Shown: positions 33,533 to 43,332, counted from the first letter of the stretch. The stretch is 64,000 bases of DNA from Oleidesulfovibrio alaskensis DSM 16109 (GCF_000482745.1 NZ_KI519495.1:62001-126000), one strand, 5' to 3'. Made by a program: numbers and translations. Notes: generated from the sequence alone by a model not told the origin.

Positions 33533-35986
33533 ATGATGTATGCCGTGCACGCCCTGCTCAAAGCCCTGTGGCGTCTGGAAAAAGAAAACGAAACGCTGCG
33601 AAGCGCCCTGAGCGGTACGCAGCATGCGGCGCAGGCCAGACCGCTGGGCGGGCTGCCGTATGCAGAGGTGGCTCTGCGTCCCGGAGCCGGAGAGCAGACC
33701 GGAGGAGAGGCCGGGAAACAGGCGGACACATCTCCGGAAATGGGCCGCGACCTGTACGTCAGCCATGTAAGCGACGCGCTGCTGGAACTGGCCGGCATGA
33801 CAGCGCCCCTGAAAGACCCCGCAGACATATTCACGGCCGTGCCGTGGCAGCTGGCCCTGCTGTGCACGCAAAGCACCCCCGTGCTGGTCAGCATTCCCCT
33901 GCGCATCCGCACCGCACAAGGGGGCTCGCTGCCGGTGCTGGCCATGCCGCTTCCGCTGCCGCATCACGACTCCGCGGCGTCCCGGACCTCATGGCGGTTC
34001 ATGGTGCTGCCGGTTGACGGCGTTCCCTGCGAAGACGGTATCAACCTGACCCGCGCCATGGCAGACAACATGATAGACATGCTGTGGGCAAAGGACACCA
34101 AGGGCCGTTACCTTTTCGCCAACAGAGCCATCTGCGAAAAACTGCTCTGCTGCGACGGCATAGACCCGCTGGGACGCGATGATATCTATTTCGCACGGCG
34201 CCAGCGCGCGCTGGGCTGGCAGCACACCTTCGGCGAACTGTGCCTCAACAGCGATGACATCGTACTGCTGTCGCAAAAGCCCGGCAGATTTGTGGAAGAC
34301 GGTCTGGTACAGAACAAGTATCTGGCTCTGGAAGTGCAGAAATCGCCGCTGTACGATCCGCGGGGTGTGCTGATAGGCACCGTGGGCACAGGCAGGGACA
34401 TAACACGCCAGAAAGAGGCGGAAGAAGCCCTGCGGCGCAGCGAGCACCGCTTCGGCATGGTGCTGCGCGCCACCAGCGACATCATATGGGCCTATGACAT
34501 CGCCAAAGACACCATGACCTGCGGCAAGATGGACTCGCCCGACCCGTTCCGCGCCATGCAGGAATGCCATTGTCTGCCGGTGCACCATGAAGAACTCAAA
34601 GACATCAAAGACCATGTGAGCCGCTTTTTCAGAGAAGGCGGCGACAACCTGCAGCATGAGTTCAATCTTACCGCACACGACGGAAATACCATATGGCTGC
34701 TTTCACGCGGGCGTGTCATGGAATTTGACGAAAAAGGCGCGCCGCTGCTGGCCGTGGGGTCGCATACCGACATCACGGAACTGAAAACAGCACAGGTGGC
34801 CGCAGAAGCCGCGGCAAAAGCCAAAAGCGCCTTTCTGGCCACCATGAGCCATGAAATACGCACCCCCCTCAACGGTGTACTGGGCATGCTCCAGATACTC
34901 GGCAACGAAATTACCGACCCCAAACCGCTGCGCCTGACAAGAACTGCGCTGGATTCCGGACGCAAACTGCTGGCCATCATCAACGATATTCTGGATTTTT
35001 CCACCATCGACGCCGGAGCGGCACCGCTGGACCACGCACCTTTGCGCATCCGCGAGACCGTGAACTCCGTGCTGGCCAACTTCAGCGAAGAAGTACGGCA
35101 GAAAGGACTCACCCTTACGGCTGTGGTGGACCGGGCAGTACCCGACGTGCTGGTGGGCGATGAATCACGCATCAGACAGATTCTGTTCAATCTTGTGGGC
35201 AACGCCGTCAAGTTCACACGCGAAGGTTCCGTGCGCGTCGACGTGCTGCTGCTTACCGCCCCGGCTGACGAAGAGGCGCGGCTGCTGGTAACGGTGGAAG
35301 ACACGGGCATCGGCATGGAAGCAGAAATGCTGCCGCGCATTTTCGATCCTTTTTTCCAGGTAGACGGAACCTACCGCCGCCGTTATCAGGGCACCGGACT
35401 GGGGCTGGGCATCGTACGGTCTCTGGTAAGCATGATGAACGGCAATATAAGCGTGGAAAGCACCCCCGGGGTGGGCACCACCATCTGCTGTTCGCTGCTG
35501 CTGCGCAAGGCGCAGCCCCAAGAGCAACCGGCCGGAGGACAGGAGCAGGAAATACCCGCCTTGCCGCCCGCCCGCATTCTGCTGGCGGAAGATGAAGAAG
35601 TGAACCGCATGGCCGCCACATATCTGCTGCGCAAAATGGGACACACCGTCACCGCGGCCACCAGCGGACTGCATGTCATCGAACTGCTGCAGGACCATGA
35701 ACCGGACTGCATTCTCATGGATATCCAGATGCCCGACATGGACGGCATAGAAACCACAAAGGTCATACGCGGCGGCCAGATAGCAGGGCTGGAAAACATA
35801 CCCATCATAGCGCTGACGGCACATGCCATGAAAGGGGACAAGGAAATATTCCTTGCCGCGGGCATGGACGGCTACATTTCTAAACCCATTGATGCGGCAG
35901 AACTGCAGCGCGAACTGTACAGAATACTGCATACCGGCAAAAACAAAAAACCGCCGCACACCAAGCACGACGGCACACAGGAATAA
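33533..35986 (+). CDS. Soluble hybrid sensor histidine kinase (PAS-PAS-HisKA-HATPase-REC)
   Basis: An 817-residue protein without membrane helices, so it senses a cytoplasmic signal. GAGAGG precedes the ATG at 33533. After a region of unclear fold, a first PAS-like domain begins near NLTRAMADNMIDMLWAKDTKG and a second near VLRATSDIIWAYDIAKD with a PAC-type C-terminal cap. HisKA has H440 in SHEIRTPLNGV; the ATPase has NLVGNAVKFT, DTGIGM and GTGLGLGIV. The receiver domain carries D730 in CILMDIQMPDMDG. There is no HPt domain or adjacent output regulator, so the downstream partner is elsewhere. Confidence 0.9.
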   Translation: MMYAVHALLKALWRLEKENETLRSALSGTQHAAQARPLGGLPYAEVALRPGAGEQTGGEAGKQADTSPEMGRDLYVSHVSDALLELAGMTAPLKDPADIFTAVPWQLALLCTQSTPVLVSIPLRIRTAQGGSLPVLAMPLPLPHHDSAASRTSWRFMVLPVDGVPCEDGINLTRAMADNMIDMLWAKDTKGRYLFANRAICEKLLCCDGIDPLGRDDIYFARRQRALGWQHTFGELCLNSDDIVLLSQKPGRFVEDGLVQNKYLALEVQKSPLYDPRGVLIGTVGTGRDITRQKEAEEALRRSEHRFGMVLRATSDIIWAYDIAKDTMTCGKMDSPDPFRAMQECHCLPVHHEELKDIKDHVSRFFREGGDNLQHEFNLTAHDGNTIWLLSRGRVMEFDEKGAPLLAVGSHTDITELKTAQVAAEAAAKAKSAFLATMSHEIRTPLNGVLGMLQILGNEITDPKPLRLTRTALDSGRKLLAIINDILDFSTIDAGAAPLDHAPLRIRETVNSVLANFSEEVRQKGLTLTAVVDRAVPDVLVGDESRIRQILFNLVGNAVKFTREGSVRVDVLLLTAPADEEARLLVTVEDTGIGMEAEMLPRIFDPFFQVDGTYRRRYQGTGLGLGIVRSLVSMMNGNISVESTPGVGTTICCSLLLRKAQPQEQPAGGQEQEIPALPPARILLAEDEEVNRMAATYLLRKMGHTVTAATSGLHVIELLQDHEPDCILMDIQMPDMDGIETTKVIRGGQIAGLENIPIIALTAHAMKGDKEIFLAAGMDGYISKPIDAAELQRELYRILHTGKNKKPPHTKHDGTQE

Positions 35987-36026
35987 CAAACGCAGCCGCG
36001 CGGCCGCGGCGGGCAGGCACAGGGCA

Positions 36027-37100
36027 TCAGACCAGCAGACTGCGGTACAGCCGCATGTACGCCCCCGCCATGCGGACGTCGGTAAATTCTTCCAGCGACT
36101 GCCTGCCCCCCTGCACCAGACGGGCACACAGCCCCGCGTCCGAAGCCAGACGGGCGATGCCCCGCGCCAGAGCACCATGGTCGCCGTTGGCAAATGCCAG
36201 CCCGTTATCTTCGTGCCGCACCAGCTCAAGGTTTGAGGCAAGGTCCGAGGCAATGACGGGCAGCCCAACGGCCCAGCCTTCCTTGATGACGGCACTGGAA
36301 CCTTCGCCGTCCACCGATGGCACAGCCAGTATGTCAAAACCGGGCATCATGACCCTGCTGTCCTGCCAGCCGAGGCAGGCCATACGGCTTTCAACACCTT
36401 CCTGCCGCGCAAGCTCAAGCAGCGGCTCAAACAACGGCCCGCTGCCTATGATGCGCGCCTCCCACGGCGGCAGCGTGCCCGCTGCACCGCGATGCAGTTC
36501 GCCCAGCGCGCGGACAAACACATCATGCCCTTTCTGCCGCGTAAGCGCCCCGACCATGCCGATGACCAGCCGCCCGTCCTGTCTGGTGGTTCTGGGAGTA
36601 TACAGCGAAGCGTCTATGCCCGAATGAATGACGTGCACCTTTTCTGCGGGCATGCCTGAATCGCGCATGACCTGTGCTATTTCAGCACTGACCCCCACCA
36701 CGGCATCTGCCAGCAGATATTTGCGGCCCCGCCAGCCCTGACGCAGCGGATACGAGACCCGCCGGGTATGCAGCAGGCGGGTGGCGCCGCCGCTGCGGCT
36801 GTGCAGCCAGGCCCCCAGTCCCGCACTGTGGGCGTCGTTGGTGTGCAGAATGCATGTTCTGCCGCGCAGGTGCCGCATCAGGGTATACAGCGTACGCGGG
36901 TCCCACGCGCGCCTTCCGCCCAGCGGCAGCACCGGCAGACCGGCGTCCGCCGCCATATGCAGCAGCGGAGCGTTACGCGGCGCGGCAACGACGCAGGAAA
37001 ATTCAGGGCTGTCCGCCAGCCGCTGCGCAAGGTAAAAAACCTGTCGCTGACCGCCGCGCAATTCATGCCCGAGGTCAAGCAAAACTATATGCATATCCAT
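36027..37100 (-). CDS. Group 1 (GT4) glycosyltransferase
   Basis: A 357-residue GT-B enzyme. The start at 37100 is chosen because the protein then begins with the N-terminal strand MDMHIVLLDLGHELRGGQRQ, the glycine-rich donor/acceptor loop of GT4 proteins. VHVIHSGIDASLYTP, IGMVGALTRQKGHDVFVRAL and VPSVDGEGSSAVIKEGWAVG (E-x7-E motif) are family hallmarks of nucleotide-sugar binding. Likely acts in lipopolysaccharide or other surface polysaccharide synthesis, but no other such genes are adjacent. The Shine-Dalgarno is weak. Confidence 0.87.
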   Translation of the reverse strand: MDMHIVLLDLGHELRGGQRQVFYLAQRLADSPEFSCVVAAPRNAPLLHMAADAGLPVLPLGGRRAWDPRTLYTLMRHLRGRTCILHTNDAHSAGLGAWLHSRSGGATRLLHTRRVSYPLRQGWRGRKYLLADAVVGVSAEIAQVMRDSGMPAEKVHVIHSGIDASLYTPRTTRQDGRLVIGMVGALTRQKGHDVFVRALGELHRGAAGTLPPWEARIIGSGPLFEPLLELARQEGVESRMACLGWQDSRVMMPGFDILAVPSVDGEGSSAVIKEGWAVGLPVIASDLASNLELVRHEDNGLAFANGDHGALARGIARLASDAGLCARLVQGGRQSLEEFTDVRMAGAYMRLYRSLLV

Positions 37101-37138
37101 CACTGCCGCTACCGTGTTGCGTTCTTGCCCGCCCCGAG

Positions 37139-37171
37139 AAAACAGGGCCGCGCCGGCTTGCGGCGCGGCCC
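37139..37171 (-). terminator. Terminator after the class IV aminotransferase gene
   Basis: GGGCCGCGCC (37145-37154) and GGCGCGGCCC (37162-37171) form a 10-bp perfect stem. On the minus strand it is followed by TG and four T residues (plus-strand AAAA at 37139-37142). Confidence 0.75.
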
Positions 37172-37218
37172 CGGTATGTTCTGCGGGTGCAGGGCGTTTG
37201 CCTTCTGCAGGCTTCCGG

Positions 37219-38160
37219 TTAAAAAGAAATACCGTTCTCCGCAAGATCCCTGCGCAGGAGCTCGCGGAAACGGCGTGCCACAGGGCCGGGTCTGCCCCCG
37301 CCCACGGGCTGCCCCTCAAAGGAGACAACACTCACACATTCCGTCGTGGTGCCCAGCACCATGACTTCTGCGGCGCGGTACAGTTCATCCTCGCGCACCT
37401 TGCGGAATGCCACATTCATTTCATCACGCACCAGATCAATGACACGCATGATGGTGGTGCCGGAAAGCGCGTTGGTGAATTCGGGAACAACCAGCGTGCC
37501 GTCGGCGTCCACAAGGCAGAGGTTTTCCGTGGGGCCTTCGGCAATGAAATCATTCTCGTCAAAACTGACGGGAATGTCGCAGCCGCGGGAACGGGCCTCA
37601 AGTTTCATGAGCACGTTGGGAATATAGTTGGCGTTCTTGATGGTGGCCAGATAGCCCTGTTTCGCGGGAATGGACGTCCGGAACGCGGTAACGCCCTTTT
37701 CATACCATTCCTCAGGCTTGGGCGTAAGGCTGTACGCCACAACGTACAGGCTGGGCACAGGGCACTCGGCAGGGTCGATGCCGAACCCGCCGGGACCACG
37801 TCCCAGCAGAATGCGTATGCAGCCGTCGGGCGTGTCCGCTGCGCGGGCTACCTGCAGCACGATGTCGCGCAGCACGCTCTGCGTGCATGGGGGTGTCAGG
37901 TATATCCCCCGCGCCGAGCGCTCCATGCGCTCCAGATGGGCATCCAGCTGGTACAGCCTGCGCCCTTCAAACTTCATGCTTTCAAAAACACCGTCGCCGC
38001 GGTGGGCAAGGTGATCATCGGCCGGCATCAGCAGCAGACGCGGGTCACGGCAGATGGCCTCCATGCGGTGTTCGTAAAACGCAAGAATCTTGCCTTCGGC
38101 ACTGCGGCGTGTCGAAAGCAGCTTTTCCACCCACGCATCGGTATCAAGAACAGGTATCAA
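37219..38160 (-). CDS. Class IV PLP aminotransferase (IlvE/D-amino acid aminotransferase-like)
   Basis: A 313-residue fold-type IV transaminase. The catalytic lysine is K175 in TIKNANYIP, preceded by AKQGYLA; FDENDFIAEGPTENLCLV and NALSGTTIMRVIDL bind PLP phosphate. HRGDGVFESMKFEGRRLYQLDAHLERM matches the N-terminal domain of branched-chain, D-alanine or aminodeoxychorismate-lyase type enzymes. An added N-terminal 40 residues are less conserved. It starts 18 bases after asd, suggesting one transcript and an amino-acid biosynthesis role. The substrate cannot be fixed from sequence. Confidence 0.83.
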   Translation of the reverse strand: MIPVLDTDAWVEKLLSTRRSAEGKILAFYEHRMEAICRDPRLLLMPADDHLAHRGDGVFESMKFEGRRLYQLDAHLERMERSARGIYLTPPCTQSVLRDIVLQVARAADTPDGCIRILLGRGPGGFGIDPAECPVPSLYVVAYSLTPKPEEWYEKGVTAFRTSIPAKQGYLATIKNANYIPNVLMKLEARSRGCDIPVSFDENDFIAEGPTENLCLVDADGTLVVPEFTNALSGTTIMRVIDLVRDEMNVAFRKVREDELYRAAEVMVLGTTTECVSVVSFEGQPVGGGRPGPVARRFRELLRRDLAENGISF

Positions 38161-38178
38161 CGCAACTGCTCCGTTATA

Positions 38179-39225
38179 TTACAGGAATTTTCCGGGATCG
38201 GCGATATCCAGCAGAGAACGCTCCACCAGTTCTTCGGCAATCTGTACGGCATTAAGTGCGGCGCCTTTGCGCAGGTTGTCAGCCACCACCCACATGTTCA
38301 GACCGTTTTCAATGGTATGGTCTTCACGGATGCGCCCGACAAAGGTTTCATCCTCACCTGCGGCATGAATGGCCATGGGGTAGATATTTTCCGAAGGATT
38401 ATCCAGCACACGCACGCCGGGAGCCTGCGCCAGCACGGCGCGGGCCTGCGCCGCGGTCAGTTTTTTCTCCGTTTCGATGTTCAGCGATTCGGAATGGCCG
38501 TAAAAAACCGGCACGCGCACGGTGGTGGCGGTAACCTTCACCGACGGGTCGCCCATTATCTTCACGGTTTCCTGCACCATCTTCAGTTCTTCCTTGGTGT
38601 AGCCGTCTTCAAGGAAAACATCGATGTGCGGCAGACAGTTGAACGCTATCTGATACGGATATACCGAAGCTTCGGGCTCCTGCATGTTAAACATCTGCCG
38701 CACCTGTTTTTCCAGTTCGGATATGGCCTTCTGGCCGGTACCGGAAACAGCCTGATAGGTGGAAACCACCACGCGGCGTACGCCTGCCGCATCATGCAGA
38801 GGCTTGAGGGCCACAACCATCTGGATGGTCGAGCAGTTGGGGTTGGCAATGATGCCGTTGTGCAGCTTGAGGGCGTCGGGGTTGACCTCGGGCACCACCA
38901 GCGGGCAGCGCTCATCCATGCGCCAGTTGCTGGAGTTGTCCACCACCACGCAGCCGGATTTCACGGCATGGGGGGCAAACCGGGCCGAAGTGCCGCCGCC
39001 TGCAGAAAACAATGCGATATCAACACCTTCAAAGGAGTCTTCGGTAAGTTCGCGCACGGTGAGCTCGCCACCCTTGAAGGGTACGGTGGTTCCTGCGCTG
39101 CGGGCAGAGGCCAGCGCGCGCACCTCATGAGCGGGAAATTCACGATCTTCCAGCGTCTTCAGCATTTCGCGGCCCACAGCACCCGTGGCACCTACAACCG
39201 CAACGACCAAACGTTCCTTGGACAT
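38179..39225 (-). CDS. asd: Aspartate-semialdehyde dehydrogenase
   Basis: A 348-residue NADP-dependent enzyme converting aspartyl phosphate to aspartate semialdehyde, the branch point to lysine, methionine, threonine and diaminopimelate. VVGATGAVGREML near residue 11 is the dinucleotide-binding loop. The nucleophile is C131 in NPNCSTIQ. STYQAVSGTGQKAI and the later VPVFYGHSESLNIET (substrate His) are conserved in this subfamily. A good RBS (AAGGAG) precedes the ATG. Confidence 0.95.
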   Translation of the reverse strand: MSKERLVVAVVGATGAVGREMLKTLEDREFPAHEVRALASARSAGTTVPFKGGELTVRELTEDSFEGVDIALFSAGGGTSARFAPHAVKSGCVVVDNSSNWRMDERCPLVVPEVNPDALKLHNGIIANPNCSTIQMVVALKPLHDAAGVRRVVVSTYQAVSGTGQKAISELEKQVRQMFNMQEPEASVYPYQIAFNCLPHIDVFLEDGYTKEELKMVQETVKIMGDPSVKVTATTVRVPVFYGHSESLNIETEKKLTAAQARAVLAQAPGVRVLDNPSENIYPMAIHAAGEDETFVGRIREDHTIENGLNMWVVADNLRKGAALNAVQIAEELVERSLLDIADPGKFL

Positions 39226-39275
39226 TAAAAACTCCTTGTGAGTGGAAAAACATGTGCCGCCGCCCGTTTTCCGGA

Positions 39276-39728
39276 CTATGCGGTAACGCCCCGCGAACGC
39301 AGGAATCTGCCCAGCTCCTTGTCACGCACCATAACATGGTCCTTCCACCAGTCCTGCAGATAGTCAAGCATTTCAGGTGTTATTTCAGAACCTTCTTCGA
39401 TGTAGCGCAACAGAAAACCGATGGCGTCCGTAAAAAACTCGCGATGCTCCTGCATATGCTGTTCATAATCCGGCATTTCAAAGACAAACCGCTCCATGTA
39501 CTGGCGCTCCAGCGCGAAATGTTCATGTGCGTAGTCGTTCAGACGGGTTATGAGACCGCACAGCACCGCACGGTGATTCCCCTGCATATAGGCGTAATAC
39601 AGCTCATTGATGATCTCTGTAAGCTGCTGATGCTGATCATCAAGCTCTTTTATGCCGATCTTCATCGAATCCTTGAGTTCAAGCTGCCGCATATGCTTTT
39701 CCGCTTTGGCCCTGCCGGCCTTATGCAT
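39276..39728 (-). CDS. Bacteriohemerythrin
   Basis: A 150-residue four-helix protein that binds O2 (or NO/iron) at a di-iron site. The complete ligand set is visible: H33 in DDQHQQL, H70 and E74 in HFALE, H91 and H95 in HMQEH, and H131 with D136 in HVMVRD. Such single-domain hemerythrins are used by anaerobes for oxygen scavenging or delivery. An alternative start at M13 (39692) would give the more typical length. It lies 50 bases upstream of asd on the same strand; a functional link is not implied. Confidence 0.93.
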   Translation of the reverse strand: MHKAGRAKAEKHMRQLELKDSMKIGIKELDDQHQQLTEIINELYYAYMQGNHRAVLCGLITRLNDYAHEHFALERQYMERFVFEMPDYEQHMQEHREFFTDAIGFLLRYIEEGSEITPEMLDYLQDWWKDHVMVRDKELGRFLRSRGVTA

Positions 39729-39825
39729 TATCGCCCGATCCTGCCATAGATCCGGCGAAAACGGTCCTGAACCATTCTATGCCAACATTGCGGCAAAGAA
39801 AACCCTCGGCGCCTGCGGCGCACAA

Positions 39826-40269
39826 TTAAAACCGCCGGATGAGATACACGCCCGCCCCCACCATGACAAGCCCCGCAAGGCGCGGCAGATTGACGGATCG
39901 GGCCTGATAGCCCAGCACCCCGAAGTGATCCAGCAGCACCGAGGCCGTCACCTGTCCCGCCAGAATGAGCGCGACCATGGTTGTGGCCCCCAGTCGGGGC
40001 GCAAGAAAAGTGACCGCGCTGACAAAAAAAGCCCCGAGCAGACCGCCTGTCCAGTGCCACCACTGTGTGGTGCCCGGAACAGGTACCGCCGGCGCGGTGC
40101 GCGTGACCAGACACCAGCACACAAGCGCCGCGGTGCCCACGCTGAATGATACCAGCGACGCCAGTACCGGGCTGCCCGCCCAGTGCGCCTGAAGTCCGCT
40201 GTTTATCCCCGCCTGCGTGGGCAGGGTGGCCCCCGCCAGCAGCGCCATGACAAATAACAGTGCGCTCAT
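39826..40269 (-). CDS. DMT-superfamily membrane protein (DUF606/YdcZ)
   Basis: A 147-residue protein with about five membrane helices. LPTQAGINSGLQAHWAGSPVLASLVSFSVGT and GGLLGAFFVSAVTFLAPRLGA are the conserved DUF606 blocks, and the protein ends in a short basic tail. DUF606 proteins are half-size members of the drug/metabolite transporter superfamily that probably dimerise; substrate is unknown. It follows mutT by 12 bases and is probably co-transcribed. Confidence 0.82.
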   Translation of the reverse strand: MSALLFVMALLAGATLPTQAGINSGLQAHWAGSPVLASLVSFSVGTAALVCWCLVTRTAPAVPVPGTTQWWHWTGGLLGAFFVSAVTFLAPRLGATTMVALILAGQVTASVLLDHFGVLGYQARSVNLPRLAGLVMVGAGVYLIRRF

Positions 40270-40281
40270 GGGTATCCCCCG

Positions 40282-40674
40282 TCAGAATGTGATGGTGGCC
40301 AGATCGGCCACAAGCGGCCTGTCCGCCTCCAGAAAACGCAGCCGCAGCGCCTCGTCGCACCGCAGCCACGCCAGCCTGTGACCTTCCAGCCCCTGAGGCT
40401 CGCCCGCAAAGCCGGTCACATGAAAAAACCTCAGGCGCACGGCGAGATCCTCGTAAGCATGCTCCACGCTGCGCCAGAAGCAGAAATCCCGGACATCCAC
40501 GCCCAGCTCTTCCTTCAGTTCGCGCGCCAGAGCCTGTTCCGGAGTTTCGCCCTGTTCTATCTTGCCGCCGGGAAACTCCCAGAAGCCGGCACGGGGTCTG
40601 CCCTGCGGGCGCTCCACTGCCAGAAAACGGCCGCCGCGCCACAGAATGCCCGCCACCACATCAACAGATTTCAT
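40282..40674 (-). CDS. mutT: MutT-like Nudix hydrolase
   Basis: A 130-residue enzyme with a complete Nudix box at residues 37-59 (GX5EX7REUXEEXGU; core RELKEELGV), which binds Mg2+ and cleaves nucleoside diphosphate derivatives. VVAGILWRGGRFLAVERPQG and GFWEFPGGK match the 8-oxo-dGTP pyrophosphatase subgroup, which prevents A:T to C:G mutations. It sits between the ABC-F gene and the DUF606 gene, 47 and 12 bases away. Confidence 0.87.
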   Translation of the reverse strand: MKSVDVVAGILWRGGRFLAVERPQGRPRAGFWEFPGGKIEQGETPEQALARELKEELGVDVRDFCFWRSVEHAYEDLAVRLRFFHVTGFAGEPQGLEGHRLAWLRCDEALRLRFLEADRPLVADLATITF

Positions 40675-40721
40675 ACTGTTCCCGTATCATGACGCCACAC
40701 TTCCGGCGACAAATAAAAACA

Positions 40722-42692
40722 TCACAAACCGGCCTGCTGTCTGCGGGCCTCTATGTCCGCCATGCCGGATTCCAGATCGGCCATGGCCTCCATCAGCTCT
40801 TCACCCCGGGCCTGCAGACTGTGGAACAGCCTGAGCAGTTCCGAAGCCCTGCCGGCGTCGGCATACACATCAGGACTGGCAAGCAGGGTCTCGGTCTCGG
40901 TCTGTTCCGCCAGTACCGACTCAAACTCTTTTTCCAGCGCATCGTACTTCTGCTGCAGGGGCTTCATCTCCCTGTGCAGTCTGTTGCGCAGCTCTGCCTG
41001 TTCCCGCTTGACGCGTTTCTGCTCCTCGCGGCTCAGCCCTGCCTGCACCGGACGCTCCGCACTGTCATCCCGCGCGTCCAGACTGATGCGGCGGGCCTTT
41101 CTGGCCTCATCCCACGCCTCATAGCCCCGTTCGTACACGGTAAAGCCCTGTGCGCCCAGCTCCCACACCTGCTCGGCAGCGCAGGAAAGCAGATGTCTGT
41201 CGTGCGCCACCATAAGCAGCGTGCCCGGAAAACTGTCCAGCGCATCCACCAGCGCCTCGCGGCTTTCAAGGTCCAGATGGTTGGTGGGTTCGTCCAGCAC
41301 CAGAAAATTGCACCGCGCAAGAAAGAGCATGGCCAGAATGAGCCTGCTTTTTTCGCCGCCGGAAAGAGCGGAAACCTGACGCTCAAAGTACGCCTGTCCC
41401 AGCATGAACAGACCGAGCACGCTCATCAGCTCTTCTTCCGTGGTACGGGGGTCGCTCAGTCTGCGTATTTCACCCAGCACCGTATTGGCCGGATTAAGTG
41501 TATCCAGCTGATGCTGGCTGAAATAGCCCATACGCACCAGACTGCCCTGCACCACGGACCCGCCGGTTTTTTCCAGCCTGCCGGCCACAAGCTTGAGCAA
41601 CGTAGACTTGCCGCAGCCGTTCGGTCCCACGAGCGCTATTTTCTGCCCGCGGTACAGCTGAAAGCTGAGTGCAGGCCACAGGGCGGTGCCGTCGCCGAAG
41701 CTGAACGTCAGGTCCACCACGCTGAGCACGGTTTTGTCCGCCCGCGCAGGTTCGGGCCAGGCGAAATCAAGCGTACGCCGTCTGGCCTCCAGCGTCACAC
41801 CGTCCAGCTCGCGTTCCATCTTTTCTATCTGCTTCTTGCGCGAATTGGCCTGCCGCGCCTTGGTCGCCTTGGCCTTGAAACGGCGCACGAAATCCATCTT
41901 GCGCTCAATCTCTTCGGCCATGCGCTGCATCTCGCGTTCCTTGCGTGCTTCGTTTTCTTCGTGCAGCGCCAGAAACTGCGTAAACGTGCCTTTGCGGTAC
42001 ATGGGTCTGCTGCCGCCCAGATACAGCACATGGGTACCCACCTTATCCATGAACACCCGGTCGTGGGCCACAAACACCAGTGCGCCCTTATACTCCGTCA
42101 GAAACTGTTCAAGCCACTCCACGGCATCCAGATCAAGGTGGTTGGTAGGTTCGTCCAGCAGCAGCACATCGGCCCCCGCCGTCAGCACCCGCGCCAGCTT
42201 GGCCCTTTCGCGCCAGCCGCCCGAAAGCTCTCTCAGGGTTCTGTCCCATTTGCTCTCGGCAAACCCGAGCCCCGAAAGAACGGCCCGCGCGCGGTGCTCG
42301 GGATTGTAGCCGTATACCTGCTCCAGTTCGGCCTGCCGGTGGCCCAGAGAACGCAGGGCGGCCTCGTCGCGCCGCTCTGAAGCTGCCTCCCATTCATGCC
42401 AGAAATCATTCCAGTCGGGCAGCACATCCAGCACCCACTCAAGCAGGGGGGTGTCGAGTCTGGTCTCGTCCAGCTCCTGTTCCACATAGCCGAGACGGCA
42501 GTTTTTCGGATAGGTCACCCTGCCGCCGTCGGGCGCAGCGGCTCCTGCCAGCATGCGCAGAAAGGTCGATTTGCCGCATCCGTTGGGCCCGCAGACGCAC
42601 AGACGCACGCCTGAAGGCACCTCCAGTGAAAAATCGGAGAACAGCTCGTGTCCGCCGTATGATTTTGTCAGATTGAGTACTGAAATCTTCAT
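40722..42692 (-). CDS. ABC-F family ATPase (Uup/EttA-like)
   Basis: A 656-residue soluble protein with two ABC ATPase domains in one chain and no membrane segment. Both Walker A motifs read GPNGCGKST; signatures are LSGGWRERAKLAR and LSGGEKSRL; Walker B motifs are LLLDEPTNHLD and LVLDEPTNHLD. Between them lies the charged P-site interaction (linker) region rich in Arg/Lys (about 235-310). The C-terminal 120 residues form a Uup-like coiled coil. ABC-F proteins act on ribosomes. The ATG at 42692 follows CCGGAGAG. Confidence 0.9.
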   Translation of the reverse strand: MKISVLNLTKSYGGHELFSDFSLEVPSGVRLCVCGPNGCGKSTFLRMLAGAAAPDGGRVTYPKNCRLGYVEQELDETRLDTPLLEWVLDVLPDWNDFWHEWEAASERRDEAALRSLGHRQAELEQVYGYNPEHRARAVLSGLGFAESKWDRTLRELSGGWRERAKLARVLTAGADVLLLDEPTNHLDLDAVEWLEQFLTEYKGALVFVAHDRVFMDKVGTHVLYLGGSRPMYRKGTFTQFLALHEENEARKEREMQRMAEEIERKMDFVRRFKAKATKARQANSRKKQIEKMERELDGVTLEARRRTLDFAWPEPARADKTVLSVVDLTFSFGDGTALWPALSFQLYRGQKIALVGPNGCGKSTLLKLVAGRLEKTGGSVVQGSLVRMGYFSQHQLDTLNPANTVLGEIRRLSDPRTTEEELMSVLGLFMLGQAYFERQVSALSGGEKSRLILAMLFLARCNFLVLDEPTNHLDLESREALVDALDSFPGTLLMVAHDRHLLSCAAEQVWELGAQGFTVYERGYEAWDEARKARRISLDARDDSAERPVQAGLSREEQKRVKREQAELRNRLHREMKPLQQKYDALEKEFESVLAEQTETETLLASPDVYADAGRASELLRLFHSLQARGEELMEAMADLESGMADIEARRQQAGL

Positions 42693-42778
42693 AATCTCTC
42701 CGGAGCGCATACCGGAAGCGCTCCCCTGCAGTCATCGCTGCCGCACCGCACGGCAGGTACGGCGGCACATACGACAAG

Positions 42779-42807
42779 GCCCCGCTCCGCAGGTGACGGA
42801 ACGGGGC
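42779..42807 (-). terminator. Hairpin downstream of moaC
   Basis: GGCCCCG (42779-42785) pairs with CGGGGCC (42801-42807), with inner TCCG/CGGA pairs. The minus-strand side carries only TTGT, so it is a weak terminator candidate for the moaC transcript. Confidence 0.5.
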
Positions 42808-42850
42808 CCTGCCCGAAACATGTCTACTGAAACGGCGTCGGCGCGGTGGT

Positions 42851-43330
42851 TCAGCAGGCTCTGAATTCGCCGCTTTTACCGCCCGATTTGTACACCAGAC
42901 GACAGTCGCGCAGCACGATGTCCTTCTGAACAGCCTTGCACATGTCGTAAATGGTCATGGCCGCAACCTGCGCGGCCACAAGGGCTTCCATTTCGACACC
43001 CGTCTGCCCCGTGGTTCTGGCTTCGGCTTCCACCACCACGCCGGGCAGAGATTCATCCACGGTAAAACGCACATCCACATAGCTGAGAAACAGCGGATGG
43101 CACAGGGGAATAAGTTCCCACGTGCGTTTGGCCGCCTGAATGCCTGCCACTTTGGCCGTGGTAAGCACATCGCCTTTGGGCAGCGCCTGTTTCACAAGCA
43201 TGTCCAGCGTGGCAGGGGCCATTTCCACCTTGCCGCGCACGATGGCCGTGCGTCTGGTGTCTTTTTTGTCACCCACATCCACCATGGTGATGGAACCGTC
43301 GCCGTCCATGTGTGAAAAGCCGCTGCTCAT
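42851..43330 (-). CDS. moaC: Cyclic pyranopterin monophosphate synthase MoaC
   Basis: A 159-residue enzyme of molybdopterin synthesis: with MoaA it converts GTP-derived 3',8-cyclo-GTP to cPMP. Conserved blocks are MVDVGDKKDTRRTA, KGDVLTTAKVAGIQAAKRT, LIPLCHPL, GVEMEALVAAQ and YDMCKAVQK, which include the active-site Asp and Lys. It follows dnaJ by only 2 bases, an unusual grouping. Its product feeds Mo- or W-cofactor enzymes, linking to moeA and tupABC at 55-60 kb. Confidence 0.95.
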   Translation of the reverse strand: MSSGFSHMDGDGSITMVDVGDKKDTRRTAIVRGKVEMAPATLDMLVKQALPKGDVLTTAKVAGIQAAKRTWELIPLCHPLFLSYVDVRFTVDESLPGVVVEAEARTTGQTGVEMEALVAAQVAAMTIYDMCKAVQKDIVLRDCRLVYKSGGKSGEFRAC

Positions 43331-43332
43331 TT